This document shows, piece after piece, positions 57,455-64,000 of a stretch of DNA of 64,000 nucleotides. Positions within the stretch are counted from its first letter, which is position 1. Every line of letters starts with the position of its first letter. A program made the position numbers and the translations under genes. Below the pieces are notes generated by a model, which worked only from the letters and a program-made list of their open reading frames with translations, searched no databases and had not been told where the DNA came from. The DNA comes from DASUPK01 sp963736685 (GTDB lineage: Bacteria > Actinomycetota > Thermoleophilia > Solirubrobacterales > 70-9), in NCBI GenBank assembly GCA_963736685.1, contig CAVTPZ010000036.1:1-64000 (forward strand). Direction: 5' to 3'.

Positions 57455-57880
57455 TTGAATCCACGCCACCGCACGCTCCTGCGGTTCCTGTTGCCGATCG
57501 CCCTGATGGTGGTGATCTTCTGGTTCTCAGCGCAGCCGGCGGGTGGCCACCACGCCTGGTGGGTGATCGTCGTTCGGAAGCTCGGCCACATCACCGGCTA
57601 CGCCCTGCTCACCGCAGCATGGTGGTGGGCTCTCCGGGCCGTCGCCCCCCGCCCCCTGCTCTGGGCAGTCGGGATCTCGCTCCTCTACGCGTGCAGCGAC
57701 GAGTTCCACCAGACCTTCGTGCGGGGACGGGAGGGCACACCGAGGGATGTCGCGATCGACGCCGTCGGCATGGCGATCGCCGCGCTGCTGATCAGCATGC
57801 GTCGGTCCGCCCCCACCGGCCGGGGGCGGACCGACGCAAGAGGCGAAGCCTCTAGATCCAGCCTTGCTCGGTCGCCATGA
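57455..57880 (+). CDS. VanZ-like family membrane protein
   Basis: This protein of about 141 residues has four helices with the VanZ-like signatures: LMVVIFWFSAQPAGGH, VVRKLGHITGYALLTAAWWWAL (HxxxY) and YACSDEFHQTFVRGREGTPRDVAIDAVGMAIAALL (SDExHQxFxxGRxGxxxDVxxDxxG). VanZ-like proteins are found in many gram-positives; VanZ itself gives low-level teicoplanin resistance, but that role cannot be assumed here. The TTG start has no clear ribosome-binding site. The 3' end overlaps the HDOD-LuxR gene by 29 bases. Confidence 0.88.
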   Translation: MNPRHRTLLRFLLPIALMVVIFWFSAQPAGGHHAWWVIVVRKLGHITGYALLTAAWWWALRAVAPRPLLWAVGISLLYACSDEFHQTFVRGREGTPRDVAIDAVGMAIAALLISMRRSAPTGRGRTDARGEASRSSLARSP

Positions 57881-58914
57881 GGACCGCCTGCGCGCGGTCC
57901 AGGGCGCCGAGCTTGCCGTACACGTTGTGCAGGTGGCTGCGGACTGTGCTCGCCGAGAGATCGAGCTCGACGGCGATCTGCTTGTAGACCTTGCCCTCGG
58001 CGAGGCGCCGAAGGACGTCCAGCTCTCGCGTGGAGAGCGGACACGGGCCGGTGGCCCGGCGACGTGACCCCTTGCCCTGGGGAAGCTCGTAGAGGACCTG
58101 GCGCACCGCCAGCTCGTCCATGCCGCAGTTCCCTGCGGCTTCGACCAAATCCTGGGTGCTGACCGGGCAGTCCTCGATGTGCGCTGCGACCATGTCCGCC
58201 ACGCGGATCACCGCAGCCATGCCCTCGGCCTCGTGGGTGTGGTGGCGCTCGATCGCCTCGGCCACCCGCGCGTGGACACCCCAGCGGCGGGTGAGGACTC
58301 CGCCGACCAGTGCGTGGTCGATGCCAAGCTCGCGGCGCTCCTCGGCGATGCGGTCATCGGGGGTGGCGCCCGCGGCGGTCGAATCGCTCGGCGTATCCCG
58401 GGTGCAGCCGCGCCAAGACCGGGCGGCCGATGTCGTGGAGGATCGCGGCCAGGGCGAGCTCGTCGCGGTCGCCGATGCCGCTCACCTCCGCGATCCGGTC
58501 GGCGGCGCGCTGGACCGTAAGGGCGTGCAGCCGGAAGCGGTCGGGCGCGAGGGCCAGGCGGCCATCGCCGTTGAAGATGTCGTAACAGGGCGCGGAGCGA
58601 AGGATCGCCTCGACCGCACCGGGGCCGAGCCGCTCGACGCCGTCCGTGACGCTGCGAATGCGCCCGGCGCCCTGAATCTGGCCGGCGGCGCGAACGATCG
58701 CGCAGGTGAGCCCGACGTCGGCCTCGACGACCGCGCCGACCTCGTGTGGGGGAGCACCTCGGTTGACCAGCTCGAGGGCCTGCTCGCGTCCCTCCTGCAA
58801 TGCGGGCTGGCGCTCGGCCTCATCGAAGGCCGCCGCAAGCACGCGACCGCGCCCCTGTCCGCGCGTCCCGTTCTGTGCGTTCCGCGATGTAGCGGCTGCT
58901 GTCGCCATGCCCAT
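57852..58914 (-). pseudogene. HDOD-LuxR regulator, split by a one-base frameshift
   Basis: Two open frames make one protein of about 353 residues. The first (58914 down to about 58366) has an HDOD/HD-like domain: REQALELVNRGAPPHEVGAVVEADVGLTCAIVRAAG and ALAAILHDIGRPVLARLHPGYAERFDRRG. The second continues ATPDDRIAEERRELGIDHALVGGVLTRRWGV and HARVAEAIERHHTHEAEGMAAVIRVADMVA, then a C-terminal LuxR helix-turn-helix (PLSTRELDVLRRLAEGKVYKQIAVELDLSASTVRSHLHNVYGKLGA). Removing one G of the GGG near 58368-58370 joins them; the span is 3n+1 bases. HDOD plus LuxR suggests a signalling regulator. It follows gltX by 43 bases. Confidence 0.8.
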
Positions 58915-58957
58915 CTAATCGGCAGGCGTGAATCGATTGTTTAGCTCAGGCGTTGAT

Positions 58958-60352
58958 CTACCCAGAAGTTCGCGTGTCCCCATCCGTGGAAAGCCGCTGA
59001 ACCGCCCGCTCGATGCGTTCCAGCGACCGCTCCCGGCCGAGCGCCGCCAGCGACTCGAAGATGCCCGGCGAGATGGAGGTGCCGGTGATCGCGACCCTGA
59101 TCGGCTGGTAGAGCTTGCCGGGCTTCACGTCGCGCTCGGCGAGGATCCGGCCCAGGGACGCCTCCAGCTCCTCCGGCTCGAACACCTCGGTCCCCCGCAA
59201 CGCCTCCAGTGCGTCGCTGAGAAGCGGCAGAGCACCGTCCTTCATCACCTTGCGCCAGGCCTGCTCGTCGATTTCGGGCTCGTCGAAGAGGAATCCGATC
59301 AGCGGCCAGACCTCGTCCAGCGTCTGCGCCTTCTCCTGGGCGATCTCACAGGCCGCCCTCAGTCGCTCGTCGGGCTCCCGGCCGAGGTGGCGGGCGACGG
59401 CGTCGGTGTAGGCGTCGAGGTCCATCTCGCGCATGAAGCGCCCGTTCAGCCAGCGGAGCTTCTGCTCGTCGAAGATCGCGCTCGCCCTGCCGACGTCGGC
59501 GATGTCGAAGCGCTCGATCAGCTCCGCCGTGCTCATGATCGTGGTGTCGTCCTGGGTGCCCCAGCCGAGCAACGCCAGGTAGTTGCGAACCGCCGCCGGC
59601 AGATAGCCGGATTCGCGGAGTTCCTGCACGCTGGCCGCACCGTGGCGCTTCGAGAGCTTCTTCCCGTCCGGGCCGTGGAGCAGCGGCAGGTGCGCGAAGC
59701 GGGGCGGCGTCACTCCGAGTGCCTCCATCACCAGCAGCTGCTTGGGCGTGTTCGAGAGGTGGTCGTCGCCCCTGATCACATGGGTGATCCCCATGTCCGC
59801 GTCATCGACCGCGACCGCGAAGTTGTAGAGGACCGAGCCATCGCCCCTCGCGATCACGAAGTCGTCTGACGCGACGTTCGGAAAGCGCACCTCGCCTCGA
59901 ATCTCGTCGGCGACCGCCGTGTCCCCCTCGTCCGGGACCTTGAGGCGAACAGCCGCGCTCGCATCGTCCGTGGGCGTGCCCCGATAGCCGCGGTTGCCGT
60001 GCTCCTTCTTCCAGGCCGCGACATCCTCGGCCGTCGACGAGTCCCGGTACGCGACACCGGCTTCGACGAGCTTCTGGAGCGCCTCCGCATGCCGCTCCGC
60101 GCGCTCCGCCTGGCTGATCGGCCCCTCGTCCCAGTCGAGCTCGAGCCAGCCGAGGGCGTCGAGGATCTGTTCCACGTTCTCGGGCGTCGAGCGCTCGCGG
60201 TCGGTGTCCTCGATCCGCAGGACCATCTCGCCGCCCCGGCCGCGCGCGTAGAGCCAGTTGTACAGTGCCGTCCTCGCTCCACCGATGTGGAGGGCGCCCG
60301 TCGGTGACGGGGCGAAGCGAACTCGAACGGGATTTGACGGATCGGAGCTCAT
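58958..60352 (-). CDS. gltX: Glutamyl-tRNA synthetase
   Basis: GltX (464 residues) charges glutamate on tRNA. VRVRFAPSPTGALHIGGARTALYNWLYAR holds the HIGH-type motif (HIGG), LRIEDTDRERSTPENVEQILDAL, DDHLSNTPKQLLVMEALG and GPDGKKLSKRHGAASV (KMSKS type) follow, with a helical anticodon-binding domain at the end. With gatCAB in the genome it may be non-discriminating and also charge tRNA-Gln (inference). ATG 60352 is one base away from the divergent nfo start; residues upstream in frame are antisense to nfo. Confidence 0.96.
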   Translation of the reverse strand: MSSDPSNPVRVRFAPSPTGALHIGGARTALYNWLYARGRGGEMVLRIEDTDRERSTPENVEQILDALGWLELDWDEGPISQAERAERHAEALQKLVEAGVAYRDSSTAEDVAAWKKEHGNRGYRGTPTDDASAAVRLKVPDEGDTAVADEIRGEVRFPNVASDDFVIARGDGSVLYNFAVAVDDADMGITHVIRGDDHLSNTPKQLLVMEALGVTPPRFAHLPLLHGPDGKKLSKRHGAASVQELRESGYLPAAVRNYLALLGWGTQDDTTIMSTAELIERFDIADVGRASAIFDEQKLRWLNGRFMREMDLDAYTDAVARHLGREPDERLRAACEIAQEKAQTLDEVWPLIGFLFDEPEIDEQAWRKVMKDGALPLLSDALEALRGTEVFEPEELEASLGRILAERDVKPGKLYQPIRVAITGTSISPGIFESLAALGRERSLERIERAVQRLSTDGDTRTSG

Positions 60353-60353
60353 C

Positions 60354-61214
60354 GTGCTGATCGGCGCCCATGTTTCCACAGGGGGTGGCCTCTCCAACGC
60401 CATCGAGCGCGCCGAGGACCTCCGCTGCGAGGCGATACAGATCTTCAACCAGAGCCCGCGGATGTGGCGTCCCACCCGCTACTCCGACCAGGACTTCGCA
60501 GCCTTCCGGGAGTCCATGGAGGCGTCGAAGGTCGAGGTCGTCGCGATCCACGCGATCTACCTGATCAACCCGGCGACCAAGGATCGCGAGATGCACCGCA
60601 AGTCACTCGACTCCCTGAAGCACGCGCTCCGCGTCGGCGACGCGATCGGCGCCATGGGAGTGGTCGTCCACCCGGGGGCCCTCAAGGACGACACCCGTAC
60701 GAACGCGCGGAAGCGGGCCGTGAAGCTGATCAAGGAGGCCCTGGCCGAGACGGACCGCTGCCCGATCCTCTACGAGAACACCGCAGGCTCACCCCAGCTT
60801 CTCGGTCGCGACTTCGATGAGACCGCGGAGCTGATCGAGAAGACCGGCGGGCCCAAGCGCCTCGGCCTTTGCATCGACTCGTGCCACCTGCACGCCACCG
60901 GCTACGACGTTCGCACGCCCGAGGGGATGAAGAACCTCGTCGACGAGATCGACTCCAAGATCGGCCTGAAGCAGCTCAAGCTCCTTCATGTGAACGATTC
61001 GCGCGATCCCCGGGGTTCGAACCGTGACCGGCACGCCCCGATACCGAACGGCGAGATCGGCCGAAAGGGAATGCGCGCCTTCCTCGGCGAGCCGCGCCTG
61101 CAGGGGCTCCCCGCGGTACTGGAGGGGCCGGGCATCGATGGCAAGGCGGTCGTCCGCAAGGACCTGCAGATCGTCAGGCGGCTGCACCGTGAGGCGATCG
61201 GGAAGCGGGGCTGA
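60354..61214 (+). CDS. nfo: Endonuclease IV (AP endonuclease)
   Basis: This 286-residue TIM-barrel enzyme cuts abasic sites using three zinc ions. It begins LIGAHVSTGGGLSNAIERAEDL and has AIQIFNQSPRMWRP, HAIYLINPATKD, VVVHPGAL, ILYENTAGSPQLLG (metal Glu), LGLCIDSCHLHATGYD (metal Asp/His), LHVNDSRDPRGSNRDRHAPIPNGEIG (metal Asp/His). Family metal ligands appear complete. GTG 60354 gives the canonical LIGAHVS start. It is divergent from gltX, and the ASCH-like gene overlaps its stop. Confidence 0.95.
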   Translation: MLIGAHVSTGGGLSNAIERAEDLRCEAIQIFNQSPRMWRPTRYSDQDFAAFRESMEASKVEVVAIHAIYLINPATKDREMHRKSLDSLKHALRVGDAIGAMGVVVHPGALKDDTRTNARKRAVKLIKEALAETDRCPILYENTAGSPQLLGRDFDETAELIEKTGGPKRLGLCIDSCHLHATGYDVRTPEGMKNLVDEIDSKIGLKQLKLLHVNDSRDPRGSNRDRHAPIPNGEIGRKGMRAFLGEPRLQGLPAVLEGPGIDGKAVVRKDLQIVRRLHREAIGKRG

Positions 61215-61843
61215 TGCTCTTCAATCGCCGGGCGCTCGACGGGATCGAAGCCGGCGAGATCAACCTGGCCTTTCGTCGCTGGAAGCAGCCGACCGTGAAG
61301 GCAGGCGGCACACTGCACACCCGCGGCGGGGTCCTGGCGATCAAGGAGGTCGAGCCGACCAGCGAGCGGAAGATCACCTCCGGGGACGCCCGACGCGCGG
61401 GCTTCGACTCGCGGGCGGAGCTCCTTCGGAGCCTGCGCCCGGAGGGGCGCCTGTACCGGATCGAGTTTCGGCGGATCGGCGCTGACCCCAGGGTCGCCCT
61501 GCGGGAGAGCGCCGAGCTCTCACCGGGCGAGCGCGCCGAGCTCGACGATCGGCTGGAGCGGATGGATCTGCGCCGCGGCGAGCCCTGGACCCGCAGACTG
61601 CTCGAGCTGATCGCCGAGCGGCCCGAGACCCTCGCAGCCGACCTCGCGGCCTCCATCGGGATGGAGAAGGCTCCCTTCAAACGGGACGTCCGCAAGCTGA
61701 AGGAGCTCGGCCTGACCGAGAGCCTGCAGGTCGGCTACCGGCTCTCGCCTCGCGGTCGGTCCTACCTCTCCGGCGTCAGGGGAGCCAGGAGTAGAGGTAG
61801 TAGATCCGGTAGGGGTTCGCGCCGATCTCGCGCGCGTAGGTGA
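61214..61843 (+). CDS. ASCH/PUA-like domain protein with winged-helix segment
   Basis: This 209-residue protein begins MLFNRRALDGIEAGEINLAFRRWKQPTVKAGGTLHTRGGVLAIKEVEPTSERKI, which resembles an ASCH/PUA-like nucleic-acid-binding fold (AGEINLAFRRWKQP is the helix with conserved Arg/Lys). The part from about 110 to 180 (RRLLELIAERPETLAADLAASIGMEKAPFKRDVRKLKELGLTESLQVGYRLSPRGRSYL) looks like a winged helix. The last 25 residues are Arg/Ser-rich and antisense to the transglycosylase gene. It overlaps the nfo stop by one base (TGATG), suggesting coupling to a DNA-repair gene. No function is assigned. Confidence 0.72.
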   Translation: MLFNRRALDGIEAGEINLAFRRWKQPTVKAGGTLHTRGGVLAIKEVEPTSERKITSGDARRAGFDSRAELLRSLRPEGRLYRIEFRRIGADPRVALRESAELSPGERAELDDRLERMDLRRGEPWTRRLLELIAERPETLAADLAASIGMEKAPFKRDVRKLKELGLTESLQVGYRLSPRGRSYLSGVRGARSRGSRSGRGSRRSRARR

Positions 61844-62576
61844 TCACGGCATCGACGTAGAGGCCGGAGTCGTTGTATGCGCGCAGGGCGCGTGCATAGC
61901 TCTGCGGCGCGCCGTTCGCGCGAAGCAGCCTGGCCGCGGCGAGGATGGCGTCGTGCGGATCGTGGATGTCGCCCCCAGCGCCGTAGATCCGCCAGGTCGA
62001 AGGGATGAACTGCATCGGGCCCTTCGCGCCGGCGACGCTGTCGTTCTTCACCCGGCCGAACTTGGTCTCGACGAGGTGGATCGCGGCGAGGTAGTTCCAG
62101 CCGACCCCGTAGCGGCTCTGCGCCTGCCGGTAGAAGGAGAGAAGGTCCGAGAGCGGTGGGGGCGCACCGACCCTGAGCTCGGGGCTCGTGTCGCCCGCGC
62201 CGTCCGAGAGTCGCAGGAGGTCGCGCTGTGCCCTGGTCAGGCGGCGCACCTGCCCCGCGAGCGCCTTCGGCAGAAGAGGCATGACCTGAGCGGTGAGCTC
62301 CGGGTGGGCGGTGAGATAGCGCACGTCCGCCTGCACAGCCGCCGACTCATCGAGGACGGCCTGCGGCGGCATGGTCGAGGGCGGGTCTCCACCTGCCCGC
62401 CAATCGTCGATAGCCGCCCGCAGGGCGTCGTCTGTCTGGCCCAGCCGTTCGGCGATGGTCTCCGGCGTGGGTGCGGAGGACTCGGAGGACCTGGAGGACC
62501 CGCCACATCCAGCGAGCACCAGCGTGAGCCCGGCCAGCAGCACGCAGATTCCGCCCCTGACCACCCGGCCCATCAT
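61776..62576 (-). CDS. Lytic murein transglycosylase lipoprotein
   Basis: This product of about 266 residues has a lipoprotein signal (GGICVLLAGLTLVLAGCGGSS, lipobox LAGC), a helical middle region and a C-terminal SLT domain: YGVGWNYLAAIHLVETKFGRVKNDSVAGAKGPMQFIPSTWRIYG (catalytic Glu in LVETKFG) and LLRANGAPQSYARALRAYNDSGLYVDAVITYA. Such enzymes cut peptidoglycan glycan strands. Either of two adjacent ATGs (62576 or 62573) may be used. Its 3' end overlaps the ASCH-like gene by 68 bases. It follows the Cys-rich gene by seven bases. Confidence 0.88.
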   Translation of the reverse strand: MMGRVVRGGICVLLAGLTLVLAGCGGSSRSSESSAPTPETIAERLGQTDDALRAAIDDWRAGGDPPSTMPPQAVLDESAAVQADVRYLTAHPELTAQVMPLLPKALAGQVRRLTRAQRDLLRLSDGAGDTSPELRVGAPPPLSDLLSFYRQAQSRYGVGWNYLAAIHLVETKFGRVKNDSVAGAKGPMQFIPSTWRIYGAGGDIHDPHDAILAAARLLRANGAPQSYARALRAYNDSGLYVDAVITYAREIGANPYRIYYLYSWLP

Positions 62577-62583
62577 GGCTGGG

Positions 62584-62988
62584 TCAGGAGAGGGTGTTGC
62601 GGAGGTCGAACGCCCGGATCGACTCGGGCGTGTCGTCCGGCGCATCGAAGAAGCGGCGGTTCACGCACTCATGGCCCGGGCCGTCTCCCTCGTAGGCGCG
62701 CTCGACGGTGAACTGGCAATGGGGAAGCGGGGAGCCCGTCATCTTGATTCCGCCGAAACCCTCCCGGGCACGCTCGGCCAGCAGGAAGAGATCGAAGTCG
62801 ATCTCTGCGCTGAACACCTTGTTCATGCAACCCATGAAGCGTCCGCCGGTGCGCACGTCCTCGTAGGTGTAGAGGAACTTGCAACCCATCTCGAGGCAGC
62901 CTGCGGGGTTCACGAGCTTGTCGCAGAACGTGCGGCACTGGCGGCACTCGCCCTGGCTGCTCCTCTGTGTCTGGGTCTGTCTCGGCAC
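62584..62988 (-). CDS. Cysteine-rich cytosolic protein of unknown function
   Basis: This 134-residue protein has eight cysteines, six of them in the first half in the order ECRQCRTFCDK, AGCLEMGCKFL and FMGCMNKVF, and two later (PHCQF, HECVNR). The spacing suggests a metal or disulfide site. It has no signal peptide. Aromatic and Gly-rich blocks (GFGGIKMTGSPLPHCQFTVERAYEG) follow. I do not recognise a family with certainty. GTG 62988 lies 7 bases after TAGACT and is preferred to earlier in-frame starts, whose residues look non-coding. Confidence 0.72.
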   Translation of the reverse strand: MPRQTQTQRSSQGECRQCRTFCDKLVNPAGCLEMGCKFLYTYEDVRTGGRFMGCMNKVFSAEIDFDLFLLAERAREGFGGIKMTGSPLPHCQFTVERAYEGDGPGHECVNRRFFDAPDDTPESIRAFDLRNTLS

Positions 62989-62995
62989 GGCGTTC

Positions 62996-63001
62996 AGTCT
63001 A
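62996..63001 (-). promoter_or_regulatory. Putative -10 (TAGACT) for the Cys-rich gene
   Basis: TAGACT lies 7 bases before the GTG. The same hexamer precedes argH. The region from here to the dnaE stop (63108) contains no gene that I can support. Confidence 0.45.
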
Positions 63002-63107
63002 GGCGCCGTCGAGGCGGGGATGGTCAACTTCGCGCCTAGCCGCCCCTTGCGAACCGGGCGTGCGATCTGATAGGGCGCGATGAGCCGACGTCGCGGAAAC
63101 GATGCCC

Positions 63108-64000
63108 TCAGGCGGCGCGCGTCGCTGCGCCCAGGAGCGCGTCGAGCTCGGCCTCCAGCCCCGCGGAGCGCCGAACGCGGTATCCGCTGCCGAAGCGAAG
63201 CTCCCTCGGACCCTCGCGGGTTTTCATGACCAGCACGACCTCCGAGTCGCCCGGGAAGTGGCCGAGGATCACCTTGAGCTCTTCGATCAGGGTGGCGCCG
63301 AACGCGCCCGCATCGATGTCGATTCGCAGCGGCCCTGTGTTCCTGGCGGCCCTCGCCTTGGCGACCTCGTCCTCGGTGGGCTCGAAGAGCTCGACCTCCT
63401 GCGCGACGAGCTTGGTCTCCCCTCGCCCCTTGTGGTCGAGCCTGCCTCGGACCACCACGATGGCGTCGGCCGCCAGGAACTCCTGGGAGGCCTCATAGGC
63501 CTTGCCCATCACCAGCAGCTCGAGCTGGCCCTCGACGTCGTCGACGGTGGCGAACGCCATCTTCGAGCCGTTCTTGGAGGTGTGGCGCTTGAACTCGGTC
63601 ACGATGCCTCCCACTGTGATCCAGGACCCGTCCTGCTTGTCGGCGAGGCTCGAGAGCGAGCAGTCCACCCGGGCGCGCAGCGCATCCTTCACCTCCGCGA
63701 GAGGGTGTGAGGAGAGGAAGGTGCCGAGGGTCTCCTTCTCCAGGCGAAGGAGCTCGTTCTGCTCGAACTCCTCCGCGCGGATCGGTGCGTGGTGCTGTCG
63801 CGAGGGGCCGGTCTCCTCCGCCGCACCGCCGAGGTCGAAGATCGAGGACTGGCCGAGGCGCGAGTCCTCCTGGGCCTTCTGCCCGAACGCCGTCGCGGCG
63901 GGCAGAGCTTCCAGCATCCCCTTGCGGGAGGCGCCCGTGGAGTCGAACGCCCCGCACTTGACCAGGCACTCGATCGCCCGCTTGTTCACCGTCCGGGAGT
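63108..64000 (-). CDS. dnaE: DNA polymerase III subunit alpha, C-terminal part (5' end outside window)
   Basis: The frame is open to the right edge of the window. The visible 297 residues begin SRTVNKRAIECLVKCGAFDSTGASRKGMLEALPAATAFGQKAQED, the end of the helix-hairpin-helix region of DnaE, then GQSSIFDLGG, LLRLEKETLGTFLSSHPLAEVKDALRA, the OB-fold domain (WITVGGIVTEFKRHTSKNGSKMAFATVDDVEGQLELLVMG) and a C-terminal domain resembling the tau-binding region (VKVILGHFPGDSEVVLVMKTREGPRELRFGSGYRV). The polymerase and PHP domains lie outside. It is the DnaE1-type replicative polymerase. Confidence 0.94.
   Translation of the reverse strand, partial: SRTVNKRAIECLVKCGAFDSTGASRKGMLEALPAATAFGQKAQEDSRLGQSSIFDLGGAAEETGPSRQHHAPIRAEEFEQNELLRLEKETLGTFLSSHPLAEVKDALRARVDCSLSSLADKQDGSWITVGGIVTEFKRHTSKNGSKMAFATVDDVEGQLELLVMGKAYEASQEFLAADAIVVVRGRLDHKGRGETKLVAQEVELFEPTEDEVAKARAARNTGPLRIDIDAGAFGATLIEELKVILGHFPGDSEVVLVMKTREGPRELRFGSGYRVRRSAGLEAELDALLGAATRAA

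Noticed and set aside
57455..57880. VanZ-like gene as a glycopeptide-resistance locus
   Set aside because: No vanHAX or sensor genes are near; VanZ-like proteins are common in bacteria without resistance.

Overview
The window is a compact, GC-rich (by eye about two thirds G+C), gene-dense piece of bacterial chromosome. Gene content (menaquinone pathway, GatCAB amidotransferase, long SerA, DUF4389 and DUF805 proteins, F420-type nitroreductase, MMPL transporter) points to an actinobacterium. The S/G-rich penicillin-binding-protein tail, the K/H-rich tracts in secreted proteins and the many leaderless genes fit the Thermoleophilia/Solirubrobacterales, but that placement is inference. I found no tRNA, rRNA, CRISPR array, insertion sequence, prophage gene or origin. 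Almost every stretch is coding; no gene-free gap exceeds 300 bases.

Layout. 1-332: end of a penicillin-binding protein. 336-10581 (minus): one long run reading XRE-cupin regulator, leuC, leuD, a Tam-like methyltransferase, leuB, ilvE, cimA, a DegT aminotransferase, argH and a 3-methyladenine glycosylase. This is the branched-chain amino-acid core, with isoleucine probably made from citramalate. 10659-12935: a divergent MMPL exporter that shares a palindromic control region with the XRE-cupin gene. 12943-15557: nitroreductase, SnoaL-like protein and leuA. leuA is preceded by a 19-residue leader peptide with eight leucines, and its Leu codons are perfectly complementary to the leuA ribosome-binding site. 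15637-19233: a frameshifted AI-2E transporter, a membrane protein, an RTX-like secreted protein and a quinone oxidoreductase. 19243-21956: serC-serA. 22092-23590: small membrane and cupin proteins. 23628-34262: ilvC, menE, menB, menA, menC, menD, menF, ilvN and ilvB, interleaving menaquinone and branched-chain genes. 34374-37365: UDP-sulfoquinovose synthase and a divergent glycosyltransferase. 37439-40919: a DUF1800 / Tat-exported DUF1501 / cupredoxin operon. 40906-45096: glycosyltransferase and gatCAB. 45130-47505: membrane protein and GMC oxidoreductase. 47494-49590: four tandem paralogous membrane proteins. 49626-52761: folD and pcrA. 52792-57421: two paralogous lipoproteins (one with UGA in place of its lipobox Cys), cysE, cysK, a glycosyltransferase and an Rrf2 regulator. 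57455-64000: VanZ-like protein, a frameshifted HDOD-LuxR regulator, gltX, nfo, an ASCH-like protein, a lytic transglycosylase lipoprotein, a Cys-rich protein and the end of dnaE.

How it works together. The window encodes most of Leu/Ile/Val synthesis (leuABCD, cimA, ilvBN, ilvC, ilvE; ilvD not seen), serine to cysteine (serA, serC, cysE, cysK, with an Rrf2 regulator nearby), and chorismate to demethylmenaquinone (menF, D, C, E, B, A; menG not seen). A recurrent promoter design, TANNNT placed 6 or 7 bases before the start codon, implies that many genes are transcribed as leaderless mRNAs, and it helped choose starts. The most interesting signals are the leuA leader/anti-Shine-Dalgarno switch, the stop-codon/-10 overlaps, the UGA at a lipobox cysteine, the methyltransferase embedded in the leu operon, and the DUF1800/DUF1501/cupredoxin export cluster.
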